A stretch of 64,000 nucleotides of DNA from Skermanella rosea (lineage in GTDB: Bacteria > Pseudomonadota > Alphaproteobacteria > Azospirillales > Azospirillaceae). The stretch is taken from the NCBI RefSeq assembly GCF_016806835.2, contig NZ_CP086111.1, positions 2,553,001 to 2,617,000 on the forward strand, in the 5' to 3' direction. Within the stretch, counting starts at the first letter, position 1. Each line of letters opens with the position of its first letter. The translations under genes and the position numbers were made by a program. This document shows, piece by piece, positions 9,473 through 18,543 of this stretch. The notes beneath the pieces were generated by a model. It was not told where the DNA came from and did no database searches. It worked only from the letters and a program-made list of their open reading frames with translations.

Positions 9473-10356
9473 GATTTCACGTCCATGGCGGCGCGCAGGC
9501 CGTCGCTCATCAGGTTGAAGCAGATCGAGGTGATGAAGATCATGACGCCGGGCAGGGCGCAGACCCAGGGATTGACGTAGATCGACTGACGCAGCGTGTT
9601 CAGCATAAGGCCCCACTCGGGTTCGGGCGGCCGGACGCCGAGCCCCAGGAAGCTGAGGCCGGAGGCCAGGATGATCGACACGCTGATCAGGCCGGTGGCG
9701 AAGACGAAGACGGGCCCCAGCACGTTGCCCAGCACATGGACGCGGATGATGGTGAAGCTGCCGGCGCCGCTGGCGCGCGCGGCCTCCACGAAGTCCAGGT
9801 TGCGGACGCTGGTGGTCACGCTCTCGGCGACGCGGGTGATGGGCGGGATGAAGACGATGGTCAGCGACACGATGCTGTTGACCAGACCGGCGCCCAGCGC
9901 CCCGGAAATCGCGATGGCGAGCAGGACGGAGGGGAAGGCATAGAACACGTCCACCGTCCGCATGATCACCATGTTGACCTTGCCGCCGACGAAGCCCGCC
10001 ACGATGCCGAGCAGGCTGCCGATCACCAGGGCGTTGATCACGGGGGTGATCCCCATCAGGAGCGACAGCCGCCCGCCATGGATCAGCCGGCTCAGCATGT
10101 CGCGGCCCAGCTCGTCGGTTCCGAGCGGGAAGCCCGGCGTCCCGATATCCTTCAGCCGGCGGATCACGCTGGTCTTGTAGGGATCGGCCGGCGCGATCCA
10201 GGGCGCGAAGACGGCGGACAGGATGATGACGGCCAGGACGACGAGGCAGAGGATCGTCGTCCAGTCGCCGCTCAGCCGGCGGAAGACGGTGCTCCAGTAG
10301 CCGCGCGACGTGACCGGAGCGTCGGGGACCAAACCCGGCAGGGTGGTTTCGGCCAT
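9469..10356 (-). CDS. Peptide-type ABC transporter permease (DppC-like)
   Basis: 295 residues. There is an N-terminal OppC_N-like segment (residues about 20-60, WTTILCLVVLAVIILSAVF), then the BPD_transp_1 domain with six helices and the EAA-type loop FVEAARASGAGSFTIIRVH that contacts the ATPases. LSFLGLGVRPPEPEWG is a strong DppC/OppC signature. It forms the channel with the DppB-like permease encoded three bases upstream. Confidence 0.93.
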   Translation of the reverse strand: MAETTLPGLVPDAPVTSRGYWSTVFRRLSGDWTTILCLVVLAVIILSAVFAPWIAPADPYKTSVIRRLKDIGTPGFPLGTDELGRDMLSRLIHGGRLSLLMGITPVINALVIGSLLGIVAGFVGGKVNMVIMRTVDVFYAFPSVLLAIAISGALGAGLVNSIVSLTIVFIPPITRVAESVTTSVRNLDFVEAARASGAGSFTIIRVHVLGNVLGPVFVFATGLISVSIILASGLSFLGLGVRPPEPEWGLMLNTLRQSIYVNPWVCALPGVMIFITSICFNLMSDGLRAAMDVKS

Positions 10357-10359
10357 GGG

Positions 10360-11313
10360 TCAGGCCCTCTTGATGCGGGGATCGACCGCCGTCTGGATCA
10401 GGTCCACGACGACGTTGAGGAAGACGAAGAAGAGCGCCAGCACCAGGATGGTCCCCTGGAGCATCGGGATGTCGCGGCGGAAGATCGCGGTGTTCAGCAG
10501 GAAGCCGGTGCCGGGCCAGGAGAACACCGTCTCGATCAGGATCGACCCGCCGAGCAGGTACCCGAGTTGCAGCCCCATGACGGCCAGCACGGTGGGGGCG
10601 ACGTTGCGGACGACATGGCCCAGGATGTGCCGTTCGGACAGGCCCTTCGCGCGGAGCGCCTGGACGAATTCCTGGTTCAGGACTTCCGCGACGGCGGAGC
10701 GGGTGGTCCGCATCACGATGCCGATCGGGATCACCGCCAGGGTGATCGCGGGCAGGATCAGGTGCCGCATATGGTCCCAGTCCCAGGCCCAGTCGGTCGA
10801 GCCGCCTGGACCCATGCCGACCGCGGGCAGGGCGTTCAGCTGGACCGAGAAGACGATCACCAACACCATGCCGAGCCAGTAGTGGGGCACGCTGATGCCG
10901 GCCACCGCGATGGCGGTCGCGGCCTTGTCCATCGCCCGCCCCTGGTTGTAGCCGGCGACGAAGCCCAGCACGGCGCCCAGGGTGAACCCGACGAGGGCCG
11001 CGCAGAGCGAGAGCAGGATCGTGTTGCCGACGGCCGACATGACCTCCGCCGCGACCGGCTGGCCGGAGGCGACCGAGTTGCCCAGGTCTCCGGTGACGGC
11101 GCGGCCGAGCCACAGCGCGAACTGGACCGGCAGCGGCTTGTCGTAGCCGTAGTCGGCGCGCAGCCGCTCGACCACCTCCGGCGGCGCGTCGGCGGGGGCG
11201 ATGGCGCTGATCGGGTCGCCCGGGGCGAGATGGACCAGCAGGAAGATCATCAGCGACACGCCGAGCGCGATCGGCACGGAATAGAGCAGCCGTCGTATCA
11301 GGTAGGAGATCAT
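10360..11313 (-). CDS. Peptide-type ABC transporter permease (DppB-like)
   Basis: 317 residues. The start MISYLIRRLLYSVPIALGVS and the block LAPGDP are the classic DppB N-terminus; the EAA-type loop is visible as YVQALRAKGLSERHILGHVVRN-like sequence around residue 215, and the end VDPRIKRA is typical. It is separated from the DppC-like gene by only three bases. Together with the binding protein, DppC and two ATPases it makes a full importer for peptides or peptide-like solutes. Confidence 0.93.
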   Translation of the reverse strand: MISYLIRRLLYSVPIALGVSLMIFLLVHLAPGDPISAIAPADAPPEVVERLRADYGYDKPLPVQFALWLGRAVTGDLGNSVASGQPVAAEVMSAVGNTILLSLCAALVGFTLGAVLGFVAGYNQGRAMDKAATAIAVAGISVPHYWLGMVLVIVFSVQLNALPAVGMGPGGSTDWAWDWDHMRHLILPAITLAVIPIGIVMRTTRSAVAEVLNQEFVQALRAKGLSERHILGHVVRNVAPTVLAVMGLQLGYLLGGSILIETVFSWPGTGFLLNTAIFRRDIPMLQGTILVLALFFVFLNVVVDLIQTAVDPRIKRA

Positions 11314-11332
11314 GGCGCGGCCTTCCTGGAAC

Positions 11333-11353
11333 GGGGCGGCGCGGCGCCGCCCC
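11333..11353 (-). other. Strong 9-bp hairpin between binding-protein and permease genes
   Basis: GGGGCGGCG and CGCCGCCCC are exactly complementary around a three-base loop, in the 46 bases between the binding-protein stop and the first permease start. Such intercistronic stems in ABC operons often protect the upstream mRNA so the binding protein is made in excess; that role here is inferred from position. Confidence 0.5.
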
Positions 11354-11359
11354 GGCCCC

Positions 11360-12961
11360 TTACTCGACGGTGATGGAGGAGAAGTTCTGGTACCAGTTCT
11401 GCGCCTGGACGAAGCCCTTCACCTTGGGCGACATGGCGCGCGGCGCGACGTCGTGGGTGACGTACAGGAAGAGGGCGTCGTCGACGAACTTCTCGTGAAC
11501 CTGTTGCAGCGCCCTGGCCTGTTCCGCCGGATCGAAGGCGGTCTTGGCCTTCAGGAACAGGGTGTCCATCTCCGGATCGTTGTACCAGCCCCAGTTGGTC
11601 CCGTTCGGCGCCGTCAGCCGGCTGTCGAGATGCCGGATGAAGCCGGTGAACGGATCCTGGATGAAGTAGCTGAAATTGATGGAGTGGGCGCCCTTGACCT
11701 GGTCGGACTTGGCGCCGGCCCGCCACAGGTTCACCATGGTGTTCCACTCCACCACCTCGAACTCGACATTGATGCCGACCTCGCCCAGCGTCTGCTGGAT
11801 ATACTCGTTCATGGGGAGCGGCTGCATCTGGCCCGACCCGCTGGCGGAGATCAGCGCCTTGACTGTGACCGGCTTGTCCGGGCCGTAACCGGCCTCGGCC
11901 AGCAGTTCCTTGGCCTTCTCCGGATCGTAGGTGATGTCGAACTCGGGCTTGCCGAACCACTGGCTGCCGGGCAGCACGTGGCCCTTGGCCGGAACCATCA
12001 TGCCGCCCAGCAACTCGCCGAGCCCCTCGCGGTCCACGGCCAGGTTGGCCGCCTTGCGGATGCGGATATCGTTCCAGGGCGAGCCTTCGACCCGGCTGAG
12101 ATGCCAAGTCCAGTTATGGGGATAGCCGTTGGAGGTGATCTGGAACCCCGCCGATTTCAGGCTGGGGATCGCGTCGGGGGCTGGGGCCTCGATCCAGTCC
12201 ACCTGGCCGGAGCGGAGCGCCGACGTGCGGGTCGCGGCCTCGGGGATCGGGACCAGGATCAGCTTGTCCAGCTTGGGAACGCGGGTCTTGTCCCAGTAGT
12301 CCTTGAACGGCAGCATCTCGGCGCGCTCGCGCGGCGTCCAGGAGACGAGCTGCCAGGGGCCGGTGCCGGACGGCTTCTCGCCGAACTTGACCCAGTCCTT
12401 GCCGACCGCTTCCCAGTGGGCCGGGCTGGAGATCAGGATCCAGGCGAGCTGGTAGGGCAGGAAGGCGTCCGGCTCCTTGGTCGTGATCTCGAGGATATGG
12501 TCGTCGATCGCCTTGTAGGATGCCACCGCCGGGATCCGGCTGCGGCCCTGGGCGGCCTGCTTGGGATCGTATTGCGGCGACTTGTCGTCGAGCAGCTTGT
12601 CCAGGTTCCAGACCACGGCTTGCGCCGTGAAGTCGGAGCCGTCGTGGAACTTGACGCCCTCGCGCAGCTTGAAGGTCCATTTGGTCTTATCGGTGGCGTC
12701 CACGGCCCATTCGGTCGCGAGGCCCGGGACGAGCTCGGACGGCTTGTCGGCCGAGGTCAGATCCCAGTTCACCAGCGCGTCATAGACGGTGTAGCCCATG
12801 AAACGCTGCCCCTCGCCGCCCTGGTCCGTCTGGCCGGTCGTCAGCGGGATGTCCGCCAGCGTCATGCCGATCCGCAGCGTTCCCTGGGCGTTGGCGTATC
12901 CCGGCGCCATCAGTGCCGTCGCGACCGCCGCCGCGGCCATCAGTTTCTTCATCGTGCTCAT
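11360..12961 (-). CDS. ABC transporter substrate-binding protein, SBP family 5 (peptide/nickel type)
   Basis: 533 residues, normal for family 5 binding proteins. Residues 1-25 are a Sec signal peptide ending in GYANA; there is no lipobox cysteine, so it should be soluble in the periplasm. The block WTFKLREGVKFHDGSDFTAQAVVWNLDKL is the family 5 hallmark (shown here only as its sense: heat-stable lobe-I motif). It is the first gene of the importer operon. The ligand may be a peptide, glutathione-like compound or opine; the downstream racemase-fold gene hints at a D- or N-carbamoyl amino-acid derivative, but this is inference. Confidence 0.93.
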   Translation of the reverse strand: MSTMKKLMAAAAVATALMAPGYANAQGTLRIGMTLADIPLTTGQTDQGGEGQRFMGYTVYDALVNWDLTSADKPSELVPGLATEWAVDATDKTKWTFKLREGVKFHDGSDFTAQAVVWNLDKLLDDKSPQYDPKQAAQGRSRIPAVASYKAIDDHILEITTKEPDAFLPYQLAWILISSPAHWEAVGKDWVKFGEKPSGTGPWQLVSWTPRERAEMLPFKDYWDKTRVPKLDKLILVPIPEAATRTSALRSGQVDWIEAPAPDAIPSLKSAGFQITSNGYPHNWTWHLSRVEGSPWNDIRIRKAANLAVDREGLGELLGGMMVPAKGHVLPGSQWFGKPEFDITYDPEKAKELLAEAGYGPDKPVTVKALISASGSGQMQPLPMNEYIQQTLGEVGINVEFEVVEWNTMVNLWRAGAKSDQVKGAHSINFSYFIQDPFTGFIRHLDSRLTAPNGTNWGWYNDPEMDTLFLKAKTAFDPAEQARALQQVHEKFVDDALFLYVTHDVAPRAMSPKVKGFVQAQNWYQNFSSITVE

Positions 12962-13093
12962 GCGCTAAAGTGCCTCCGCCCTGCTTCAGGTCCGATTTGT
13001 CGCAGGGCTTGTTCAAGATCGGTGCCAGGGAGGCGGCGCGCGGCGATTGGTCCGACTGACTGTTCGCAACGCCGCGTTTAGTGCTCAAAAATA

Positions 13094-13127
13094 CGGCAAT
13101 ATGCCGGTAGTGCCCAAATGACCGGCA
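13094..13127. promoter_or_regulatory. Overlapping inverted repeats in the divergent importer / acyl-CoA dehydrogenase promoter region
   Basis: The 231-base gap between the divergent genes is less GC-rich than its surroundings. It contains CGGCA-ATA-TGCCG at 13094-13106 and TGCCGGT at 13102-13108 repeated inverted as ACCGGCA at 13121-13127. These share one half-site and look like a dimer-binding operator array. No regulator gene is adjacent. Confidence 0.35.
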
Positions 13128-13192
13128 GCACATTCCGCTGGCCGATGTTATCCAGGGAAGACTTGTCGAAGACTCCAAGGGAACGAGCACCG

Positions 13193-14362
13193 ATGCCGAT
13201 CGAGATACCGAGCCGTGACGACCATTCCGACCTGAGGGACGCCGTGCGAGCCCTGTGCGCCGACTTCGATGGCGCCTACTGGCGGCGGATCGACGAGGAG
13301 CGGGGCTATCCGGAGGAGTTCGTCACCGCCCTGACGCGGGCTGGATGGCTGGCGGCGCTGATCCCCGAGGACTATGGCGGCTCGGGCCTCGGGCTGACGG
13401 AGGCGTCCATCGTCATGGAGGAGATCAACCGGTCCGGCGGCAATTCCGGCGCCTGCCACGGGCAGATGTACAACATGTCCACGCTGCTGCGGGCCGGCAG
13501 CGAGGAACAGAGGCGCAAATACCTGCCGGGCATCGCCTCGGGGGAGCTTCGCCTGCAGTCCATGGCCGTCACGGAGCCGACCACGGGATCGGACACGACG
13601 AAGCTCAAGACGACGGCGGTCCGGAAAGGCGACCGCTACGTCGTCAACGGACAAAAGGTGTGGACGTCGAGGCTCCAGCATTCGGACCTGATGATCCTGC
13701 TGGCCCGGACGACGCCGCTGGACCAGGTGGCGAAGAAATCGGAGGGACTGTCGGTCTTCGTCGTTGACCTGGCCTCGGCGGTCGGCAACGGAATGACCGT
13801 GCATCCCATCCGCAACATGGTGAACCACGAGACCAACTCGGTCTTCTTCGACGACCTGGAGATCCCGGTCGAGAACCGCATCGGCGAGGAGGGCCGGGGC
13901 TTCCGCTACATCCTGGAGGGACTGAACGCCGAGCGCGCGCTGATCGCGGCGGAGTGCATCGGCGACGGCCGCTGGTTCGTCGAGAAGGCCTCCGCCTATG
14001 CGGGGGAGCGGGTCGTGTTCGACCAGCCGATCGGGCGGAACCAGGGCATCCAGTTCCCGATCGCCCGCGCCCACGTGGACGTGGAGGCGGCGAGCCTGAT
14101 GCGCTTCACGGCCTGCCGCCTGCACGACGCCGGCCAGCCCTGCGGCGCAGAGGCGAACATGGCCAAGCTGCTGGCGGCCGACGCCTCTTGGGCGGCGGCC
14201 AACGCCTGCCTCCAGACCTTCGGCGGGTTCGGCTTCGCGGCGGAATACGATGTCGAACGCAAGTTCCGGGAGACGCGCCTGTACCAGGTGGCGCCGATCT
14301 CGACCAACCTGATCCTGGCCTATGTCGGCGAGCACGTGCTGGGCATGCCGCGGTCGTACTGA
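13193..14362 (+). CDS. Acyl-CoA dehydrogenase family flavoprotein
   Basis: 389 residues with the three-part acyl-CoA dehydrogenase fold: an N-terminal helical region (PEDYGGSGLGLTEA), a middle beta region (MAVTEPTTGSDTTKLKT) and a C-terminal helical region (QTFGGFGFAAEYDVER). I chose the ATG at 13193 with AAGGGA upstream; the frame is open to an ATG at 13118. The residue that is the catalytic Glu in medium-chain enzymes (YEGT) aligns with Pro368 in LYQVAPIST, so either another residue supplies the base or the substrate is unusual. This variant ending recurs in acyl-CoA dehydrogenases I have seen annotated only generically. Convergent with the downstream dehydrogenase gene. Confidence 0.88.
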   Translation: MPIEIPSRDDHSDLRDAVRALCADFDGAYWRRIDEERGYPEEFVTALTRAGWLAALIPEDYGGSGLGLTEASIVMEEINRSGGNSGACHGQMYNMSTLLRAGSEEQRRKYLPGIASGELRLQSMAVTEPTTGSDTTKLKTTAVRKGDRYVVNGQKVWTSRLQHSDLMILLARTTPLDQVAKKSEGLSVFVVDLASAVGNGMTVHPIRNMVNHETNSVFFDDLEIPVENRIGEEGRGFRYILEGLNAERALIAAECIGDGRWFVEKASAYAGERVVFDQPIGRNQGIQFPIARAHVDVEAASLMRFTACRLHDAGQPCGAEANMAKLLAADASWAAANACLQTFGGFGFAAEYDVERKFRETRLYQVAPISTNLILAYVGEHVLGMPRSY

Positions 14363-14382
14363 GATGATGGAGGGGATCGAAC

Positions 14383-15315
14383 CTATACCACCGCCATCGG
14401 CGGCTCCCGCCCGCCGAAGTGCGCCGACAGGTTCTCCAGCACCAGGTCGCCCATCGCCGTGCGGGTCTCCACCGTGGCGCTACCCTGATGGGGGGCGAGG
14501 ACGACGTTCTGGAGGGGGAAGAGGGCCGTGGGAACGTTCGGCTCGTCGGCGAAGACGTCGAGGCCGGCACCGCCCAGACGGCCTTCCAACAGGGCCTCCA
14601 CCAGTTCAGGCTCGTCCACGACGCTGCCGCGGGCGACGTTGACCAGGATCCCGTCGGGGCCGAGGGCATCGAGGACGGCGCGGCCGACCAGGTTCCGGGT
14701 CGCATCCCCACCGGCCGCGGCGATCACCAGCACATCGCTGTCCCGGGCCAGGACCTCGAGCGAGGGTTCGAACCGCCAGGAGGGCGCCGCCTCCGGGGAC
14801 GGCCGCCGGCTGGTATAGGCGATCTCCATGCGGAAGCCGGCGGCCCGCTCGGCGACGGCGCGCCCGATCCGGCCGAGGCCGAAGATCCCGAGCCGCTTGC
14901 CGGTCAGCTTGCGGGCCAGCGGGAACTTTCCCCGGGGCCAGGCGCCGGCCCGGACGAAGCGGTCGCCGGCCGCGATCCGGCGCGAGGCGTCCAGCATCAG
15001 CCCGATCGCCAGGTCGGCCACGTCGTCGGTCAGCACGTCCGGGGTGTTGGTGACCCGGATGCCCCGGTTGCGGGCGTGCTCCAGGTCCACCGCATCGGTC
15101 CCGACGCCGTTGATCGCGATGATCTCCAGGTTCGGAAGGGCGTCGAACAGCGGACGGGAGACGCCGGTGCCGCCGCCTGTCACCACGGCCCGGATGCGCG
15201 CGCCGATTTCGCCAAGATCCTCGATCCGGGCGGACCGGTGGACCGTGTAGGCCGCGTCCAGCGACGCCTCGATGGCCGGCAACATCGGGTTGACCAGGAG
15301 GATTTCGGGTTTCAT
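14383..15315 (-). CDS. D-2-hydroxyacid dehydrogenase (glyoxylate/hydroxypyruvate reductase type)
   Basis: 310 residues. The nucleotide-binding loop GLGRIGRAVA lies at about 146, followed by TSRR at the end of the next strand, which favours NADP(H). The catalytic triad is visible: Arg in NVARGSVVDE, Glu in FADEPNVP and His in LAPHQGSAT. The family reduces 2-oxo acids such as hydroxypyruvate or glyoxylate to D-2-hydroxy acids. It is the last gene of the LacI-linked ABC operon, 16 bases after the ATPase gene, so it probably acts on the imported acid or its product. Confidence 0.9.
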   Translation of the reverse strand: MKPEILLVNPMLPAIEASLDAAYTVHRSARIEDLGEIGARIRAVVTGGGTGVSRPLFDALPNLEIIAINGVGTDAVDLEHARNRGIRVTNTPDVLTDDVADLAIGLMLDASRRIAAGDRFVRAGAWPRGKFPLARKLTGKRLGIFGLGRIGRAVAERAAGFRMEIAYTSRRPSPEAAPSWRFEPSLEVLARDSDVLVIAAAGGDATRNLVGRAVLDALGPDGILVNVARGSVVDEPELVEALLEGRLGGAGLDVFADEPNVPTALFPLQNVVLAPHQGSATVETRTAMGDLVLENLSAHFGGREPPMAVV

Positions 15316-15331
15316 TCGCGTGCCGCTCCGG

Positions 15332-16114
15332 TCAGTGGGTCAGGATCTGGCCGAGGAAGTTGCGCGTACGCTCCGACTTCGGATTGCCGAAGAACTCCTC
15401 CGGCTCGGACATCTCGACGATCTCGCCGCGGTCCATGAAGATGACCCGGTCGGCGACGCTCCGGGCGAAGCCCATCTCGTGGGTGACGCAGATCATGGTC
15501 ATGCCGTCTTCGGCCAGGCCGATCATGGTGTCCAGGACCTCCTTGACCATTTCCGGGTCGAGGGCCGAAGTCGGCTCGTCGAACAGCATGATCTTCGGGT
15601 TCATGCACAGGGCGCGGGCGATCGCGACGCGCTGCTGCTGGCCGCCGGAGAGCTGGCCGGGGTACTTGTCGGCCTGCTCCGGGATGCGCACCCGCTCCAG
15701 GTAGCGCATCCCGGTCCGCCGGGCCTCATCCTTGGAGACGCCGCGGACCTTGAGCGGCGCCAGCATGCAGTTTTCCAGCACGGTCAGGTGAGGGAACAGG
15801 TTGAAGCTCTGGAACACCATGCCGACCTCGCGGCGGACCGCGTCGATGTTGCGGGTGCTGGCGCCGATCTCCATCCCATCGACGGTGATCCTGCCCTTCT
15901 GGTGATGTTCGAGCTGGTTGATGCAGCGGATCATGGTCGATTTGCCGGAACCCGAGGGCCCGCACACCACGATCCGTTCGCCGGTGCGGACTTCCAGGTT
16001 GATGTTCTTCAGCACCTGGAAGTCGCCGTACCATTTCTGGACGTCCTCCATGCGGATGATGATCCGGTCGCCCACATGGTGCGCCACCGCGTGCTCGCTC
16101 AACTCCATGGTCAT
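15332..16114 (-). CDS. Polar-amino-acid-type ABC transporter ATP-binding protein (GlnQ-like)
   Basis: 260 residues. Walker [10 protein letters not shown], signature [15 protein letters not shown] and Walker [16 protein letters not shown] match the GlnQ/HisP group closely, including the PLKV and [19 protein letters not shown] blocks. The ATG at 16114 has GGGAGGG upstream. It energises the two permeases and binding protein encoded just before it in the same operon. Confidence 0.93.
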   Translation of the reverse strand: MTMELSEHAVAHHVGDRIIIRMEDVQKWYGDFQVLKNINLEVRTGERIVVCGPSGSGKSTMIRCINQLEHHQKGRITVDGMEIGASTRNIDAVRREVGMVFQSFNLFPHLTVLENCMLAPLKVRGVSKDEARRTGMRYLERVRIPEQADKYPGQLSGGQQQRVAIARALCMNPKIMLFDEPTSALDPEMVKEVLDTMIGLAEDGMTMICVTHEMGFARSVADRVIFMDRGEIVEMSEPEEFFGNPKSERTRNFLGQILTH

Positions 16115-16160
16115 AGTCGTTCCCTCCCCAGGGCGTCTTTGTGGTCTGGACCCGATCCGG

Positions 16161-16976
16161 TCAGGACTTCGGCATGGTCAGGTCGGGCAGATCGGTGCCG
16201 AGCCACTTCCGGTGGATCGCGTTCAACTCGCCGTTGCCCTTGGCATCGGTCAGGAACCCGTTGACCCAGGCGGTCAGGTCGGACTGGTCCTGGCGCATCG
16301 CGATGCCCTGGAACTGGCGGCGCAGGGTGAATTTCGGCTCGTAGCCGGCCGACGGGTCAAGCTTGTTGATCTCCTGCGCGACCAGGGTGCTGACGCCGAG
16401 CCCGTCGACCTGCCGGGACAGCAGCGCCTGCATCGCGGTCGCGTCGTCGTCGAAGCGCATGATCTTGGTGCCCTTCGGCGCGGAGGAGGTCACCGCGAGG
16501 TCCTGGGTGCTGGCGCGGGTGACCGCGATCCGATAGCCCTTCAGGTCTTCCGGCTTGGAGATCTCGGTATCCGCGGGGGCCAGCAGGACCACGTCGATGC
16601 TGGCGTAGGGGTCGGAGAACCGGACCTGCTTGGCGCGTTCCTCGGTGATGCCGAACGAGGCGACCAGAAGGTCGACCTTGTTGGTCAGCAGGAACGGGAT
16701 GCGGTTGGGGCCGGTCACCGGGACCAGGTCGACCTCGACGCCCATGTGCTTGCCCATCAGCCGCGCGACGTCGGCGTCGTAGCCGTCGGGCTGGTTCTCG
16801 GCGTTGGTGATGCCGTAGGGCGGGAAGTCCACCAGCATGCCGACGGTCAGCTTTCCCTTTGACTTGATCTCGTCGACGGTCTGGGAGGCGGCGGGCAGGG
16901 CGGCGAAGCCGGCGGCGGTGGCGGCCAGCAGGCCGGCGGCGACGGCGCGGCGGAAATGCCGGGCGATTGCGTGCAT
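16161..16976 (-). CDS. ABC transporter substrate-binding protein, family 3 (amino-acid type)
   Basis: 271 residues. Residues 1-32 form a signal peptide (Arg-Arg pair, Ala-rich core, LPAASQ end). [16 protein letters not shown] and the [23 protein letters not shown] block are typical of family 3 periplasmic receptors for amino acids and small carboxylates. The frame is open upstream, but the ATG at 16976 gives the signal peptide. The ligand is uncertain: the neighbouring LacI regulator, sugar-acid-type kinase and hydratase suggest an acidic sugar or hydroxy-amino acid rather than glutamine. Confidence 0.9.
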   Translation of the reverse strand: MHAIARHFRRAVAAGLLAATAAGFAALPAASQTVDEIKSKGKLTVGMLVDFPPYGITNAENQPDGYDADVARLMGKHMGVEVDLVPVTGPNRIPFLLTNKVDLLVASFGITEERAKQVRFSDPYASIDVVLLAPADTEISKPEDLKGYRIAVTRASTQDLAVTSSAPKGTKIMRFDDDATAMQALLSRQVDGLGVSTLVAQEINKLDPSAGYEPKFTLRRQFQGIAMRQDQSDLTAWVNGFLTDAKGNGELNAIHRKWLGTDLPDLTMPKS

Positions 16977-17020
16977 CTCGGGGTTTCCTCTTTTGATGTG
17001 TTCGTTGTCGGTCCCGCCGC

Positions 17021-17674
17021 TCAGCGGGCGGGGGCGGCGAAACGCCGTTCCAGATGTCCGCTCAGCAGGGACAGCGGCCAGCACATGACGAAGTACAGCG
17101 CCGCCACGATGCCGAAGACCAGGAAGGGCTTGAAGGTGGCGTTGTTGATGATCTGGCCGGCGCGGGTCAGTTCGGTGAAGCCGATGATCGCGGTCAGCGA
17201 CGTGCTCTTGATCAGCTGGACCAGGAAGCCGACGGTCGGCGGAATGGCGATCTTCAGGGCCTGGGGCAGGACCACGTAGCGCATCCTGCCGGCGTAGCGA
17301 AGGCCCAGGGCGGTCGCGGCCTCCCACTGCCCTTTCGGCACTGCCTCGATGCAGCCGCGCCAGATCTCGCCCAGGAACGCGCCGGCGTTCAGCGTCAGGC
17401 CGAGGGCCGCCGCGATCCAGGGATTGATGTCGAAGCCGAGCACGTTGGCACCGAAGAACACCAGGAAGAGCTGCATCAGCAGCGGCGTTCCCTGGAAGAC
17501 CTGGATATAGCCGCCGGCGGCGTAGCGGAGCGGCTTGACGGTCGAGGTCCGGGCCAGCGCGATGCAGAGGCCGGCGATCGAGCCGCCGAGGAATGCCAAG
17601 GCCGACAGGGCCAGCGTCCATTGCACCGCGGTCAGGAGGAATAGGAACTCGTTGAACTCGAAGGGACGGATCAT
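17021..17674 (-). CDS. Polar-amino-acid-type ABC transporter permease
   Basis: 217 residues with five hydrophobic segments. The HEQRGALRA-class loop appears as AATALGLRYAGRMRYVVLPQALKIAIPP, the ATPase-contact motif of the His/Glu/Gln/Arg permease family. It is the second of a pair of permeases; its start is 18 bases after the stop of the other. It forms a heterodimeric channel with that partner. Confidence 0.92.
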   Translation of the reverse strand: MIRPFEFNEFLFLLTAVQWTLALSALAFLGGSIAGLCIALARTSTVKPLRYAAGGYIQVFQGTPLLMQLFLVFFGANVLGFDINPWIAAALGLTLNAGAFLGEIWRGCIEAVPKGQWEAATALGLRYAGRMRYVVLPQALKIAIPPTVGFLVQLIKSTSLTAIIGFTELTRAGQIINNATFKPFLVFGIVAALYFVMCWPLSLLSGHLERRFAAPAR

Positions 17675-17692
17675 GTCTCGTGCGCTCCTCTG

Positions 17693-18364
17693 TCAGCGGC
17701 GGTCGGCGTAGGAGAAGACGGCACGGTAGATGCCGGCGAACAGCGCCGAGAACATCAGGGACATCACCAAGTACATGACCGTCACGACGATGTAGATCTC
17801 GAAGCTGCGGAAGGTCTGGGACTGTATGTCGTTGGCGACCGAGGTCAGTTCCTCCGCCGAGATGGCGGAGACGACGCTCGAGGTCAGCATCAGCAGGATG
17901 AACTGGCTGGTCAGCGCGGGATAGACCGCCCGCAGCGCCGGGATCAGCACCACATGGCGGAAAACCTGGAGCTTGCTCAGGCCGAGGGCCATCCCGGCCT
18001 CGACCTGGCCTTTTTGGATCGATTCGATTCCGGCGCGGATGATCTCGGTCGCGTAGGCGCCGACATTGACGACCATCGCCACCAGCGCCGCCTCGTAGGG
18101 CGACAGGCGCAGGCCGAGGCTCGGCAGGCCGAAGAAGATCAGGAAGATCTGCACCAGGAACGGGGTGTTGCGGATCACCTCCACGTACCCGTTGACCAGC
18201 CAGCGAGCCGGTTTCGGTCCCGAGGTCTTGACCAGGGCGCAGGCCACGGCGACCGCGAGGCCGATCAGCATGGCCGACCCGGAGAGCTGGATGGTCAGCC
18301 AGGCGCCGGCCAGCAACTCTTCGGATGAGGCGAACACGTCGCCGAATTGGAACTGGTAATCCAA
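17693..18364 (-). CDS. Polar-amino-acid-type ABC transporter permease, TTG start
   Basis: 223 residues. The family loop is EAGMALGLSKLQVFRHVVLIPALRAVYPAL, and RNTPFLVQIFLIFFGLP is a permease signature. No ATG fits; the frame begins at TTG, six bases after a strong GGGAGGA Shine-Dalgarno, so the start is well supported. It is the first gene of the importer operon and lies about 110 bases downstream of the promoter and operator described at 18484-18512. Confidence 0.92.
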   Translation of the reverse strand: MDYQFQFGDVFASSEELLAGAWLTIQLSGSAMLIGLAVAVACALVKTSGPKPARWLVNGYVEVIRNTPFLVQIFLIFFGLPSLGLRLSPYEAALVAMVVNVGAYATEIIRAGIESIQKGQVEAGMALGLSKLQVFRHVVLIPALRAVYPALTSQFILLMLTSSVVSAISAEELTSVANDIQSQTFRSFEIYIVVTVMYLVMSLMFSALFAGIYRAVFSYADRR

Positions 18365-18424
18365 GGCACTCCTCCCAAGAAGGGCCGGGCCAGCCGTCGC
18401 TCAGCAGGACGGAGGCCGCACAGC

Positions 18425-18438
18425 TTGCATCGATCCAA
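18425..18438. promoter_or_regulatory. LacI-type operator copy B (TTGCATCGATCCAA)
   Basis: A 14-base ATCGAT-centred palindrome differing at one position from the copies at 18491-18504 and 21439-21452. Its centre is 66 bases from that of copy A and lies about 45 bases downstream of the predicted transcription start, a spacing that would allow repressor looping. Confidence 0.65.
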
Positions 18439-18483
18439 GTCTGTTATTATTGTTCTGTATGGATGATCCATTTTCTGAACAGA

Positions 18484-18512
18484 ATCATAATTGGATCGAT
18501 CTAAATACGCAA
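18484..18512 (-). promoter_or_regulatory. Sigma-70-type promoter of the ABC operon with embedded LacI-type operator copy A
   Basis: On the minus strand TTGCGT (-35, 18512-18507) and TATGAT (-10, 18489-18484) are separated by exactly 17 bases. The spacer holds the palindrome TTAGATCGATCCAA (18491-18504), so a bound repressor would block polymerase directly. The same 14-mer occurs upstream of the LacI-family gene, which links this promoter to that regulator. Confidence 0.75.
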
Positions 18513-18543
18513 GCTGTTTCTCCAATTCCTGCCGAGGAAATTT

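Noticed and set aside
9473-11113. Long upstream extension of the DppF-like frame
   Set aside because: Runs through the permease genes in another frame; the ATG at 9472 with an ATGA overlap is the proper start.
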